Shown here in pieces: positions 51,661 to 64,000 of a DNA stretch of 64,000 nt (the stretch's first letter is position 1; every line of letters starts with the position of its first letter). The notes below the pieces were generated by a model, which was given only the letters and a program-made list of their open reading frames with translations, was not told the DNA's origin and ran no database searches. Position numbers and translations under genes: made by a program. This DNA comes from Siniperca chuatsi. Lineage: Eukaryota > Chordata > Actinopteri > Centrarchiformes > Sinipercidae. The stretch is taken from the NCBI RefSeq assembly GCF_020085105.1, contig NC_058064.1:13037001-13101000 (forward strand). The letters are read 5' to 3'.

Positions 51661-52440
51661 TCAACAAGACTAAGGGTCTACTGCCAGCGGCTTGGTGAGG
51701 CTGCACTGAGCTAAATGCTAATGTCAGCATGCTAACATGCTTACAATGACAATGTTAACATGCTGATGTTTAGCATGTAATGTTTATCGTGTTCAACATC
51801 TTACCTTAGTGTGGTAGCATGCTAACATTTGCTAATTAGCACTAAACAGAAAGTACAGCTGAGGCTGATGAGATGTTGTTAGCTTTGCAAGTATTTGGCC
51901 ATAAACCAACCAAACCAAAGTTTTGATTTGGACATGATGATAGTGCTAAATGAAAAGTTTAGAAAACACCAGTTATTACAGTATATCTTGAGGAAGACAT
52001 GAAAACATTATTGCGGCAGGAAATAGGCAATGCAGTAACAGAATCTTGATTCATATTTGATCAGCATGGCATAGTTTGACAGCTTCATCTGAGTTTCGTG
52101 AGCCTGGTGCCTTGCGCTGTATCAACCAATCACAGCAGCGAAACGTGTGACGTGTGACTTCAAATCTGGACCGGTAATGCTCCTCTGTTAGTTATCGTAT
52201 CTAACCCGCAACATATTAGATAAATGGTTGCGATTGGCCTGACCGAATCCAGGATGGGTGGAAATCTGTTTGAATGGGAGAGGGGCCATGAAACATGAGC
52301 TTGGCAGATTCATCTGGTTCCCAGGCTATGAAAACATGGCAATCCATCCAATAGTTGTTGAGCTATTTAAAAGCGTTGGACTGACCAACGGATTGACCAA
52401 CAGACCGACATCGCCATCCATAGAGCCATGCTGCTAGTCT
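51661..52440 (-). repeat. Interspersed repeat, copy B (inverted relative to copy A)
   Basis: It contains GAGCTAAATGCTAATGTCAG, several CATGCTAACATG-type palindromic words and AAAGTACAGCTGAGGCTGA, which are reverse complements of phrases at 40530-41090. It ends with GACTGACCAACGGATTGACC and a GCCATGCTGCTAG-type tail, typical of dispersed fish repeats. Confidence 0.55.
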
Positions 52441-54520
52441 GGCTAAAAATCAACATATATAACTGACGTGTTTAGCTAATTTATACTTAAGGCATTAATT
52501 AATTTATTTTCATTCATTCTCTTATAGGACAAAGTTGAAACAGGCATTTCAGACATGTATATAATAATAATAATATATATAATATATATAAGACACATTT
52601 ACATCTGTGTTTTATTCACATATTATTTTATACTTGTGATCCGGTTCCACTGTTATAAAGATCAGTATGTATCCCTATCCTGCTATTCTCCATACATCAA
52701 CTGTTCTTCAAATTGCTGCTATGTATCTCTTGTGGCTTTGATTTTTATGTTCATTACCCGACCTTTGTTCCTCTCAAATCTCTTTACATTACATTACATG
52801 TATATGGTGTCCAGACAAGAACTGTGATCACAATGCAAACAACTACCACCTCCAGTTTAAAAGATCCACCATCAATATGAGTTTTTCTTATCCACACACT
52901 TCCCCCAAATAGCCCACATATCACCACAGGTACATAATTATTGAGCTGTTAGGTAAAAAAAAAGGTCACATGTATAATTACAGAGCGCTGTCAAATGCAT
53001 CAGCTGGCATAAATATGACACCTAACCAGGCCGTAAACACAGCAGGCCTCCTCTGGTGAACCTCCTCCTGCCTGCTGCATACAAACAACAACAATGACAC
53101 ATTGTTGTCTATTCGGCACAGCTGTTTAGAGGCCTTCAGCTGTTACAGTGAAGATCACAGTTGTAGAAAGGCTCATTTGCAGGCTACCTATTTTTGTTGA
53201 TATTAGTCTCCTCAAATGCTGCTTTCAGTGGAAATACATTTGTGTGCTTACAGTATGTGTGTAACCATCTGCCACTGATACATACTAGCCTGATTGTGAC
53301 TATATTGCTGTTGTTCACACACGTCAGGAACCATTCGAATGAACTCTGTGTTTTAGGGGTCATTTCTTTGGAATTCTGTCTCTGGGGATTGTAGCACCAT
53401 TGTCCAGGCAACTAAAAACCACACACAATGTGCTGACAGATCACTGAGCCATAACTGGCTACTGCAATTACTGTATGTCACTGTATGCAAACTGTATGTA
53501 TTCATGTGCTCTTGCATATATGTGCTTTTTTTGATTGCACAAAGATTGCAGACCTCATTTGGGATTTAAAAAAATCTGATATATTTTCCTGCTTTGCTTT
53601 GATGCAAAAGTGAGACTAAATTTTGGATGTTTTGAATATGGTGGGGCAATTGTGAAAGGAGCCAAGATCGGCTGTAGTTGTCTCTTAGGCTTTAGGGAGG
53701 GAATTTCTGGAAGGCAGATATGAATCAGACTATTAGAGGAGGAGGAACAGAAAACATCCCTGCAATAGATGGATGACTGATAGACTTCAAAGCAGTGTTG
53801 CAGTATGTTTCTCACTTCTGTAGGAGGCCTTTCATGTGCTAAAGTTGCTCCGGTGTGTGATGTGTGTGTTTGTGTGCATGCACAAATGCATATTGGTGTT
53901 TGTGAGTCGATTACTGCCTCAAGGTACAAGCTGCCCCCTTTGTTAAAAATCTACGTGTTTCTGCCCACATTCTGTATCAATATGTAGTGAATACAAAGCA
54001 GCAGAAATTTAATTAACATTCTCCACCATTTAACAGTTAGTTAAAATTTTGCTCAGTTTTACACTAAGCCGTTTTTCTTGATCAGTCAAGAGATAATGCA
54101 CAAATTAGCTTTGTGAGGTAAAACAAGGAACAGATACAGTGACTGAATGTAAGTTACAAAAAAAAAGGCAAAGATCTTTATGCGTGAAACATTTATTACA
54201 CACACAACCAACACACAAAGGAATGGATAAATGCAGCCATGAATGTTATGAATGCAGTGATGAATAACTGATAAATAATAGAGGACCACTGTAATCAGAT
54301 AAGTGGATAATTTTGGGACTGGCCAGTGAAAATCACCCTGTATGCGCCATTCAGCAACTGAGAGAAGTTTTTGGAAGCACTTGTGAAATATTTTACAATT
54401 CCATATCATGATTATATTGAAGGGAGATTCTTTTCCTGACCGCACACTAAATGACCTAATAACCTATTAGCATCAACCCAAATATAACACAGGAAAAGTA
54501 ATGTTTTCACCTGGTGGTTC
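52441..54520. other. Intergenic stretch
   Basis: It includes an AT-rich (TAA)n/(TA)n tract near 52558-52591. No gene recognised. Confidence 0.4.
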
Positions 54521-54690
54521 AGATAGCCAGGGGACAAGTTGCGCTGGAAGGGAGGATGGAGGCGGCGTCTATTCTCCTGTGTGGGCAGCTCTGCATGTTT
54601 GGATGAGCTGAGGCCCAATGCGCAGTTCGACCAGTAATTCCTCTTATGGAGCTCCCAAGAGCTCGAGCCTCCTCTAAATTGCCTCACTGT
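54516..54690 (-). other. Exon-like open segment on minus strand, unidentified
   Basis: The minus strand is open from about 54690 to CTGAACCACCAG followed by GTGAAAAC, a fair donor near 54515. The reading is rich in Arg, His, Asn and Pro with a protein-like P-P-F-Q-R-N-L-S-P-G stretch. The upstream acceptor candidate (GTTAAG) is weak. No family was recognised. Confidence 0.2.
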
Positions 54691-54699
54691 CGCTTAACT

Positions 54700-55690
54700 T
54701 TTTTTGGCATCCTCTCTGAGTCCTGGTAGGGGTCGTTTTATGACCCAAAAGGAGAGTAAGACAGGATGTTTGGGGAAAGTTTATCTTTAAATTCTCACAG
54801 AGCTTGTTTATGAGGCAGAGGCTATATGCAGGCTGTTTAGAAGAGGGCATCAGTTTTCTGTGGAATAGTTAAAGTTGTTCATCATCATAATCCTACTCCT
54901 TCAATACCAAAGGAAGAGACGTTAGAGAGATGCAGGTAAAGAGGGGGACGATTCCATCCCCAAATAAAAATAACAGAACTGCTTCTATGTGCTATTAATA
55001 TGCTATTAAGAAAAGGAAAAAGTAATACCAGATAACAAACTAATGAAAATGTATATTTGGCACGTATTTGATCAAATAGATGGGTTTCCTTTTTACAAAT
55101 AATCCAGAATGCGTGTAGCAGCAGGGTAGGAAACATGTTGCAACAATGTCATGATAGATTATTTGTGGACATTTTCAGTATTTAGAAATGAAACAACTTA
55201 TTGGAAACCAGTCAAAATACAGTTTAAAAGTAAATTTGTATGCAGCACTTGTCCTTGCATTTTCTAAACTTTTAACCACACATCTATCTTAGCCTGTCTG
55301 CTCAGGCTAACTAACACGACACACGGAATTCCATCTTTACCCATAGTTGGAAATGAACTGCGAGTGTCCCAAAGCATCAACAACATGGATTAAAAGCACA
55401 GAAGCCCCCTCACACACAAGTAGCCTGGCACAGCAAGACTGACAGGCCTAGGGCACGACATTGCAGTAATACACAGAAATGATTTTAGCTGTTCCCCAGC
55501 CTCGCTTAGCTGCCTCTCCTCCTGTGAGTCTTTCATTTTAAAGAACAAACTACCCATTTTACGTGTTTTAATCTACTGACCCCCTAAATTTACCTCCAGT
55601 TTTATTCAGGATTTTTCAGACCTTTTTCAGACCTTTTATCAGTCATTGTGCTACAATATGACTGATAAATATGTGCTATACAATATTTAA
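54700..55690. other. Intergenic stretch
   Basis: Nothing recognised. Confidence 0.4.
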
Positions 55691-55699
55691 TTTGACTCA

Positions 55700-57716
55700 A
55701 TATGTGAAGCAGACCAGCCATGACAAAGGGCACACGCTTGACCTTGGTCTCCAATGGTTTTGGTGTGGACGATGTAAACTTGATTGATTTTGCCATCAGT
55801 GATCACAACACAGTGCTCTTCCAGGTTCAACTCCTTTCTCCTGACCCCAAACCCACCACACTGATTCGCTCCCTCCCCCTAAACTCACTCTCTGTTCCTC
55901 GCTTATGTCAAGCTTTTACTGCCTCAAATACACCTTTTAAAACCAGTGAACAACATGGCCTCTCCATAGAGGAGTTTGTCAGCTCTAGATTCTGTAGCTC
56001 CAGTCAGATTTAAAAAGCTGAAACCTTCTTCTCTGCCATGGTTAAATGAAGAATTAACTAACTTAAAGAGACAATGCAGGAAGGCAGAACAAAAGTGGAA
56101 AAAGGATAAACACAGTACCTCCCTTGCTTCTCTAAAAAACCAAATGTCCACTTATCAGTATAAAATCAAAGAAGCAAGGAACACCTATTTTTCAGACCTG
56201 ATCACTAGACAGGGTCACAATCCTAGAATCCTTTTTAAAACTATAAATTCTGTCAGTGGTCCTCCACCTAGTTAGCCAGTTGAATCCACTCCAAAGAGTT
56301 GTGAGGATTTTCTTAATTACTTTTATAATAAAAATAGTGGAGATTGGGCAGCATTTTAACACTGATCATGTTGATGATGTTGACTCCTGCCCACCTTCAA
56401 CATTAACCCACTTCAATGAAATCTATCAGCCCTGGAACACACTGTTGCATTTTCTAAATCATCCACCTGCCTGTCAGATTGCATTCCCACTTTGTTTTTT
56501 TAAAAGCTGCCACAGATTTTAAAAAACATTGTCTCCAGTCAACTGATTTCTTTTATGAAAAACAATCTAATCTTTGAAAATGTTCAATGTGGTTTCCAGG
56601 ATCTATTTTGGGTTCCCTCCTGTTTACCATATACATGCTACTCCTGTGTTAAATCATGTGTAGTCATGACATTGACTTCCATTGCTATGCAGATGACACC
56701 CGATTGTAAAGCCCGGTACCACAGATGCATCCTATATTATGTCCTGCCTCACCGAGATAAAAAATTGGTCCAAAAATGTTTTGAAATTGAATGACTCCAA
56801 ATCAGAGGTCATTAGAACTACCCCATGTGGCTCCAGTACTAGCAGCATTAATAATCTCTCCTCTAGTCTGGGTGCCTTATCTAATAATGTTCAAAAAGAG
56901 GCCCACAACCTAGGTGTCATTTTTGCCATAATTGTCCTTTGATGCTCAGGTGACTAAAGTGGTGCAGTCCTGCTTTGCACAACTGACACAGCTCAATTCA
57001 AATAAATTTTATTTATATAGCGCCAATTCATGACAGAAGTTATCTCATTGCACATTTCCTTTAGACCGTAGTATTTATATTATTTACAGAGATCCAACAA
57101 ATCCCACCATGAGCAAGCACTTGGTGACAGTGTAAAACTTCCTTTTGACAGGCAGAAACCTTGGACAGAACCAGACTCAATGGCCATCCGCTGCTGCCGT
57201 GTTAGGTTAATCAATATCAGGTCATTCCTTTCCTCTGCAGACTTAGAAAAGGTCATCCATGTTTTTGTCTCTTCCAGACTTGACTATTGCAATGCACTTT
57301 ATTCTGGTATCAGCAGGCAAAACATCCAAAGACTGCAGCTGATGCATAACGCTACTGCCAGGCTTTTAACACGTACTAAGAAAAGCGATCACATTACATC
57401 GATCCTTGCTGCCCTTCACTGTTTACCTGTGAGTTTTAGAATTGATTTTAAGATTTTACTGCTTGTTTTTAAAGCCTTGCATCTGCCTGAGGATCTCAGG
57501 AAGGCAAACAAGGTATCGTCTTTTAAATCTCTTCTTAAGACTCACTTTTATCGTATGTTTTTTTCTTAATCTGATGGTATTTGTTGCAGTTATTTAAATT
57601 AATTTATCATGTTTATATCTTAAGTTCTGGATCTTATTTGCTTTTATTATATGTCTTTATTGTAAAGCACTTTGTAACTTTGTTTTGAAAGGTGCTATAT
57701 AAATAAAATTATTATT
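55700..57716 (+). mobile_element. Decayed L2-like LINE
   Basis: Pieces appear in the order of a LINE polyprotein. An endonuclease end reads D-F-A-I-S-D-H-N (from 55780). The linker contains P-W-L-N-E-E-L and N-L-K-R-Q-C-R-K-A-E. The reverse transcriptase catalytic box Y-A-D-D is at 56686-56697. The C-terminal block (57180-57569) carries S-S-R-L-D-Y-C-N-A-L and A-R-L-L-T-R-T. The 3' end is GCACTTTGTAACTTTG, then GGTGCTATATAAATAAA(ATT)n. Frames shift repeatedly and a separate repeat interrupts it at 56992-57180. Confidence 0.8.
56992..57180. mobile_element. Repeat nested in the L2-like LINE
   Basis: TTCAAATAAATTTTATTTATATAGCGCC-type sequence through CTTGGACAGAACCAGACTCA breaks the LINE reading frame between its thumb and C-terminal pieces. 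The phrase is a recurrent dispersed fish repeat. Confidence 0.6.
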
Positions 57717-60700
57717 AAGTAATGTTAGCATCAACTGTATGAAATTCCTGCTGTTTGACTGCTGCATAAGTTAAGAGAACAGCCACATAGGACCATGAAA
57801 CCAATATATATATTAATTATAAGCATAATAACATGATGCATTTTCCACCAAAGCCATCAGTCTGCCACCTCTATTGGCTGTCACCAAGTCGCACACTAGT
57901 TCTCTGAACGCACATCAAACTAATTACCAAAGCATTGATCACAGAGCCTGAAAAACAGTAGCAATATTAAAAACACAGCCATAAACACACAGTAACAGTG
58001 TGAGCTGTCTTACCTTAAAACCATAAAACTATACACCACCTTCCATTACTTTACACCATATAAAATCCAGGGCTCTGACCAGATTGCTGGATCTAATAGC
58101 TAATTTAGCGCTCTGAGCTAACCAGGAGGTTTTCTTCTTGAGATAATGAATATTTTCCTCCCATTACTCTTGTGATTCGTGCAATTTAAGGGTTTGGGTT
58201 ATATTTAGGGTTATGTTGATTTCCTCATAAACTCTTAGTCATTTTGGTTTATTTTCTACTCTCCACAAGACATTGCTCGGAAACCTGTCTATATGGTCAT
58301 CAAAATCCCTGTGTCAATACATGGAAGTCAGCTTTCAATAAAAATTGCTTGGTATTCTCAGTCTACTGTATTAAATTGCATAAACAGTGTGGTATTAGGC
58401 CAAATCCAAATCTGGTGCGTTTTGAAACTGCTGTCACATACAACATTGCGAGTAACACTTCAAGTCAAAGCTTCCAGGCAGAGCCTGTGAGTCACGGTGG
58501 AACCAGACATATAACTTTAGTGTGCTGTTGGGTGGTGAATGAAGGAAATTTCCACAAATTCAGCTGGCCAGCTTGCACACACTGTGGTGATAAAAGACAA
58601 ATGTAGTAGTTTGGTTTAAACTGTTATTTTGTCTGTGCAAACACACTCAATTCAACCTTACAACAAAATCTAATTTAGAACCATTAACTGTGAAGACCCA
58701 TCGTTTTGCACAGTGGAATGTTTCATTGTACAGCGTGATCAAATGCCTGATCCACATTGAAAATCCCTTTCTCATCCCTCCACAAGGTCAGCTACACCTC
58801 AATTACTAACTAGTAAGACATTCAGTGATTGGCTTAAGATGTTGGCCAAAAACAGGAATTTACACCTGAGCCCTAAGGTCAGGTTTTGGATTATGCCACC
58901 CTGCTGTACTGATGGCAGTCAGGGAGAGAATGTTGAGTAAGGAAGAACATTTTTCCAAAACCAGTGAGAAAAGGCAAACTAAGGCTGTTGCTAATGCAAA
59001 GATGGAAAAGGAAAGAGAGAAACTGAGATACTAAGGGGAATGGAATAAAAAAAAAAGGAGGAAAATTGCAACCATTTTAGGAGGAAAACATGGAGATGGC
59101 AGAGAGGACAGCCGAAGGAAAAGGGAAAGAGCCAAGCCTTAAACAAGACTGGTGTGAAGGAAGAGAAGAAATCAGAGGAATGTGTGAGACAGGGAGAGAG
59201 CACAGAAAGAGAGGAGGGTGTCAGGGCAGCAGGGACACTAGCAGGCCAAAGCATGGGAGAGCAGCGGTGATTGGTCTGGACCACCCATCTGGACTGGCTG
59301 AGCGCCTGGGCTGGCTGGACTGCAGTTTGCCCACTGGACTGGATGCATGGACGAATGGAGGGATAGAGACAGAGAGAAGTCCAGTGTAATTATTCAGATG
59401 GATGGAACAATGTGCTGGAAACATTAAATATGTCAACGGAAAACACACATGCTATCACCAGCAACTGCACGCAGTTAAGGTTAATTCCATATATGGTATA
59501 TCAGTTCAGCTGGATCTGGATATGTCAACCATATATCAACTCAGTGACCCAGAAATGCAGGGTGGTCATAGCAGAGAGTCCCATATATTATATATAACTT
59601 CATAACTTAATAAATTAGATAATTCCCTTTTATATATATTTTGTACACAGTATCTACTGTACAATGAGACAGTCTTGTTAAGTCCCTTTTTTGTCAATCT
59701 TCAGACATATAAGAAGTGGGTGTAATAAAAAGTTATGCTTATAATTACAGTCCATTTCCAGTGTACGATGTGACCGTGAACCTCTCATTCATCAGCACAG
59801 TAGTTATCGTGAGACAGAGTGAGAAGTTAGATTGATGTATGTTTGCTAAATTGATCTGTCTAAAAAAAATGCTGATTATTAAAAAGCAACTGATAGTTTT
59901 GGGACATTTTTTTACAGACCGACTGCACACTTGGTTTTTGACCCTTTTTGCATTGCAGTCCAATTTACACAGCATACTGTAAATGAAATTAGCAAATCAA
60001 ATAAAGCCTCAGACTTAAATTGTGTTTTCTATGTGAACTGAAACAACTATCCCTAAAGGGACAACAACCTCACTGTTACTGTTTTTCTACAGTTCACCCC
60101 TACAGAAGCAGCACTATATATAAGCAATGTACTGTAGTTAGGAAGCTAATGAAGAAGGCTTTTTTAAGCTGTTGGCATGTAACTGTCATTAACACGTGTC
60201 AAGGAAACAGTGTATTCTTTTTTTAAACATCTTATGCTCACTAATAACTCACTTGTAGCTCAGAACCACCATAGTGCTCTAACATCCATCTTTTTGTGAG
60301 CATGAATTAGCTAGTTAGAGCTCCCAAGCTCGTCACAAAAAATCAGCAATTAGAGAAGTTCTCTGAAAATATTCTGGGGCCTCAAAAACAAGATGAAACA
60401 TACATTTTCATGACCAAAAAGAAAATTAGTCAAAATTCCAAGTATGGAAAAGTGATGCTGTCACTATTCTAATTAGATTCTGGATTAGTATAAAAGCTTT
60501 ATATTTCATTATCCAGTGTAAGTATGGAGCCTCTAATACATAATTACAGATCTTATTTAAGATGAGCAGCAATTAATATATCATTCCTTTCCTCAACAAA
60601 ATAACATTTAGGCATCATCACAACCACCTTTTGATGTTGCCTGTGATAGAAATGTCATTTAAAAAAATTTTTTTTTACATGATTGGGTGATGAAATTGCT

Positions 60701-61270
60701 CTCTTTTGGAGAGATTTTCCTCAGAGTTCTTTCCCCTGACCCCTTCTGATATGGCAGGGTTATCTAAGACACTAATAGGATTAGACAGAATGGCCCCCCA
60801 AATGTTTCTTTAGTGTCTCACACTGGACATAACTCCATCCTAACAACACACACATACACACACATCACCTCACCCTTGACTTCCTACACCGATTGTTCTT
60901 GCAACAGCACAGATCAAGCCATTGGACTGTCCCAATAATTGACATGCAGAACAAAACCTCAGGCCACTTCTGGATAAAAACATATCATAATCCCTCAAGG
61001 TGGTGGTGGTGGTGTGGGGGTGGGGTCAAGGCCACCAAGATAGCTATTCACAGCATCCAGAGACATGGAGAGACCTCCGGGAAAGACATTGTGAGGTGTT
61101 GGTATGAGACTTGGTATGACACCCCTGGGAAGAATGGTGATTAGTAACGAAGAGGATTGACTACACTATAGGGCATTTGTTACCATCTGGTAATACATGT
61201 GAAAACATACACATGGCATTGACTAATGCTTTCTTAATGCTACTAATGGTGGTGAGCAAGTAAAGACATT
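57717..61270. other. Intergenic stretch
   Basis: No exon recognised. A purine-rich GGAGGA/GAGAGA tract lies at 59000-59240 and a GGT-rich patch at 61000-61022; open frames there reflect composition. Confidence 0.4.
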
Positions 61271-61699
61271 GCATTTTGGGTACAAGCTTATTCTTGTTGC
61301 CACTTAAGCAGGAATTATACTTTTGTAAAGATACGCGTAAACATTTCTGCTGATTTACGCAGTGATGGGTGAAAACGCATATCACATGACCATTCACGTA
61401 CACTGGGCATGCACGTGCTGGTGTAAACAGGAACAGGGCAAAAATAATAAGGCAGGGAATCGTGACTGCTCTTCACAAAATCCTCCCGGATAATGCTGTT
61501 TTTTATTGAAACATTGTAAATAGCATTTTGTTTGTCTCTTTGTCCATCATTGTATTTTCAAAGTCGTTTTGTGTCTTTCTAAATATAGACAATATAACAT
61601 CCATTCCGTCAATGTACAAATACTCCACAATATCACAACACATACTCTGAGTTCACATTAGCCAATGATGCTTATAGCCTACATAGCCTTACACATGTA

Positions 61700-62131
61700 C
61701 TCTTTTAGTTGGGCTATTCTTTGAACTGACATAGAATGTTTCCTGTTTTTGTTGATGTAGTCTGTGGATTAGCATTATGGCATAACTTTACCATGTGTTT
61801 GATAGAAGTTGATGACAAGATCCTTCACTTCGTTCTCTGTACTCAGTGTTTAGATGTAGTCTGGACCCAGGAAGATGGTGATGGTCTTACAGATTTATCG
61901 GATGATGACTGAAACAACTTGTTGGGATAGTCCATGGGATAGTTCAAATGCATTAACGTTATCGGTTTTCCAGAGACTTTTCTCGTCACTCAGGTAATAC
62001 AACGTGCAGGATACCTTTGTAAATACATCCACGTGAACTAGTTTTTGTTGTTGCTCCTTCCAAATCTGGACATTAGAAAGTTTTCTCGCCATTCCCCACA
62101 ACTTCATTAATAAAATTATCCCACCAGGCAC
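61700..62131 (-). pseudogene. Broken PIF/Harbinger (HARBI1-like) transposase fragment
   Basis: Read on the minus strand, the frame runs from about 62131 through an F-E-L-S-H-G-L-S-Q-Q-V-V-S-V-I-I-R segment, a stop, I-C-K-T-I, F-L-G-P-D-Y-I, another stop, then E-N-E-V-K-D-L-V and F-Y-Q-T-H-G. This matches the helix-turn-helix and pre-catalytic region of HARBI1-type nucleases (G-x-S-x-x-x-V-S, C-x-x-I, L-G-P-x-Y-I, E-x-E-V). At least two stops interrupt it and the DDE catalytic part is not visible. The surrounding sequence to about 62550 (ending in GTAGTGTAGATGTAGCC) is probably the rest of the element. Confidence 0.6.
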
Positions 62132-64000
62132 TAGTTCTTAACCCAAAACCGGTGCTCAATGTAGGGCTGATAACGCAGCTGAACTTGGGAATTGTCACAA
62201 ATTGCTCGAATAATTGCTTGCCTCCTGCGCATGTAGGCAGTTGTAGCAATATAAAATTAATTGAACTGCAGAACAGCTGCTAGCATTGACAACAAGGTCA
62301 GCAATGCCGGGTCGTTATCCATGTTGAATTAGCCATGTTTGTGTTTGTTTTCTTCCGGAAAAGGGTTGCGTGATAGGGGCATGACGAATCAGGGAAGGAC
62401 ACGTCATTACTGATGAGACCCAATCAAACAAAAACGGGGCCAGCAGCGTTTCCAAACGTATCCGTCTGAGTAGTGTGGATGCTAGGTGTAAACGTAGCAA
62501 AACATATGCGTTATAAAACAAAAACATAGTAGTGTAGATGTAGCCTAAACCTAACCACAAACAGGACTCTGGAACTTGAACCCCTCCATCCACACAGTGC
62601 TGTTGTCTGTCTGAACGTGGTCAAAGTCTGCTTCTTTATCTACATATTTCCCTTTTTTAACCTGATAGCACCTTTGCCATGAGTGCTTCTAGAGTTTGTT
62701 ATTGCTTGAGGATGTTTTTTTAGTTCTTGACCTGCTTTTTTAATGTCACTTCTATGTTCTTGCTTTCCTTATGTTTTCGCTGGGCAATATTATTCTGTGT
62801 GTGTTTAATAATTGATGTTGTCTAATGTTTTGAAATTTCATTTATTAGTTGCACTTTGATGCGCAGATTCATTTTTTGATGTGTTTGACAACTCGATTCT
62901 TAATTCCTAAATCAATTGGCATCTACAGTATGCACTGTATGCACATATTGTGATAACCCTAACCCATTTGCATTATTGCTTCATATGAAGATAAAATGTT
63001 TCTTTATATCTCACATAGGTGGATGGAATGAGTGTTCCAGTGATTACGTTTTGTGGATAAGATCAAACAGTAAAGCGATCAGTGACATGGCCATTACTCT
63101 CAGTGTATTAAGAGACAATGGCTGTTAGTAATTATCTTAACAGCATGGGGGTCATCAAGCTCTCTACTCTCTACTCCCACTCTTATCTATCCCCATCGCT
63201 TTACATTTACGCATTCCCAAACATCACCAGAATGGGTTTGTGTCCTGTGGCAGTGTTTCTGACCACTGCCCTTAAGTTTGTGACAGCATGGCTATGACTG
63301 CTTGTGTTATGAATCGCAGGCAGAAAATGGAAACTTATGTAGTATTCACACCATTTCAGCTGAACGTGAAAAACTGTAAAGTCCCCCCCCATTCCAAATT
63401 TGGAGCGTTAGTCACATTATTCCAAGATTGTTACTCCCATTGCTAGTCTCGTAGTCACACCAGATATACTGTTTGGAAACTAAACCTAAATTAGCATGTG
63501 TTGCCGTGTTACACATTTCCTGTGGTTTGCTAACAAGTAATTATAGTTGTAAAGTACGATATATTATGTGAATCTGGCATTATACTCAACACCCAACTTC
63601 AGCTTTCATCCAACAATAATTAATGAACAGTGAACTTGAAGAACAAATGTAAAAGAAATTCATAAAATTGATACACACATGAAAAAATGTTCTCTGCGCA
63701 TCTTCCAGTAGTATGCAGCTGGATCAGGGCTCAGAGTCAATCTGTTTTGACTCTGATGAAAACACAGTAGTGTCAAAACGTTGTTCTGAATCCTTTCACA
63801 TCCCTTATTGAATCTTATTAGGTTACCTTTCAACATTTGCAAGTAACTAAAGACTAAAATAACCCCAATTTAAAGATGTTTAATCAGCTTTGGTTGGCTC
63901 AAAAGGCAGAAACGCTACAGTTATAGTGGCAGCCTAATTAATGTTCACAACCTATAGCTACAATGTGAAAATGAGATGAGTAGCACAATATATGAAATGC
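62132..64000. other. Harbinger flank and intergenic stretch to window end
   Basis: No exon recognised. Near 63738-63765 there is a GAGTCAATCTGTTTTGACTC hairpin followed by TGATGAAAACACAGTAGTGT, a phrase recurring in dispersed fish repeats. Confidence 0.4.

Noticed and set aside
59090-59389. 99-codon open frame rich in Glu, Gly and Arg
   Set aside because: Driven by a purine-rich tract; no domain, no splice or promoter signals.

Overview
The window is vertebrate nuclear DNA, most likely from a percomorph teleost. Its genes have many small exons with GT/AG introns. It is rich in AT and microsatellites, and it carries fish-type LINE, hAT-like and Harbinger remnants. TAACGTTA-type motifs are common near the promoters. 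The gene block PNPLA8 - THAP5 - DNAJB9 is the same neighbourhood found on human 7q31 (established knowledge). I see no bacterial, CRISPR, phage or operon-like structure.

Left part (1-24.7 kb): pnpla8 runs on the minus strand, with coding exons from 11655 down to 3837. Its joined exons give 759 aa ending in a peroxisomal SKL. A likely noncoding first exon lies near 13.1 kb. Its large 4.5-8.5 kb intron holds a fragment of a RecQ-like helicase. Its first intron holds, on the opposite strand, an intronless AKAP14-like copy whose frame is interrupted by one in-frame TAG. thap5 (minus strand, 337 aa) and dnajb9 (plus strand, 239 aa) are head to head and share about 0.5 kb of promoter DNA.

Middle (24.7-37.4 kb): an intact aldose-reductase-type gene (akr1b1-like, minus strand, ten exons, 316 aa) lies tail to tail with a decayed plus-strand AKR1B copy that retains exons 2-6. 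Directly upstream of the intact gene's first exon is the 3' end of a decayed 3.7 kb LINE. It carries CCHC knuckles, reverse transcriptase and RNase H, which places it in the I/Nimb type.

Right part (37.4-64 kb): this stretch is gene-poor. It holds hAT-like MITEs, two inverted copies of one interspersed repeat, an L2-like LINE (55.7-57.7 kb) and a broken Harbinger transposase (61.7-62.2 kb). Three exon-like or secreted-like open frames are recorded at low confidence.

Exon joins were made by eye from splice consensus and family knowledge. The lengths (759, 337, 239 and 316 aa), the phases and the catalytic-residue numbering all come out consistently. I found no convincing undescribed system. 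The most interesting items are the AKAP14-like copy with a single stop, the inverted AKR1B pseudogene, the LINE tail fused in frame to akr1b1, and the two domesticable-transposon fragments.
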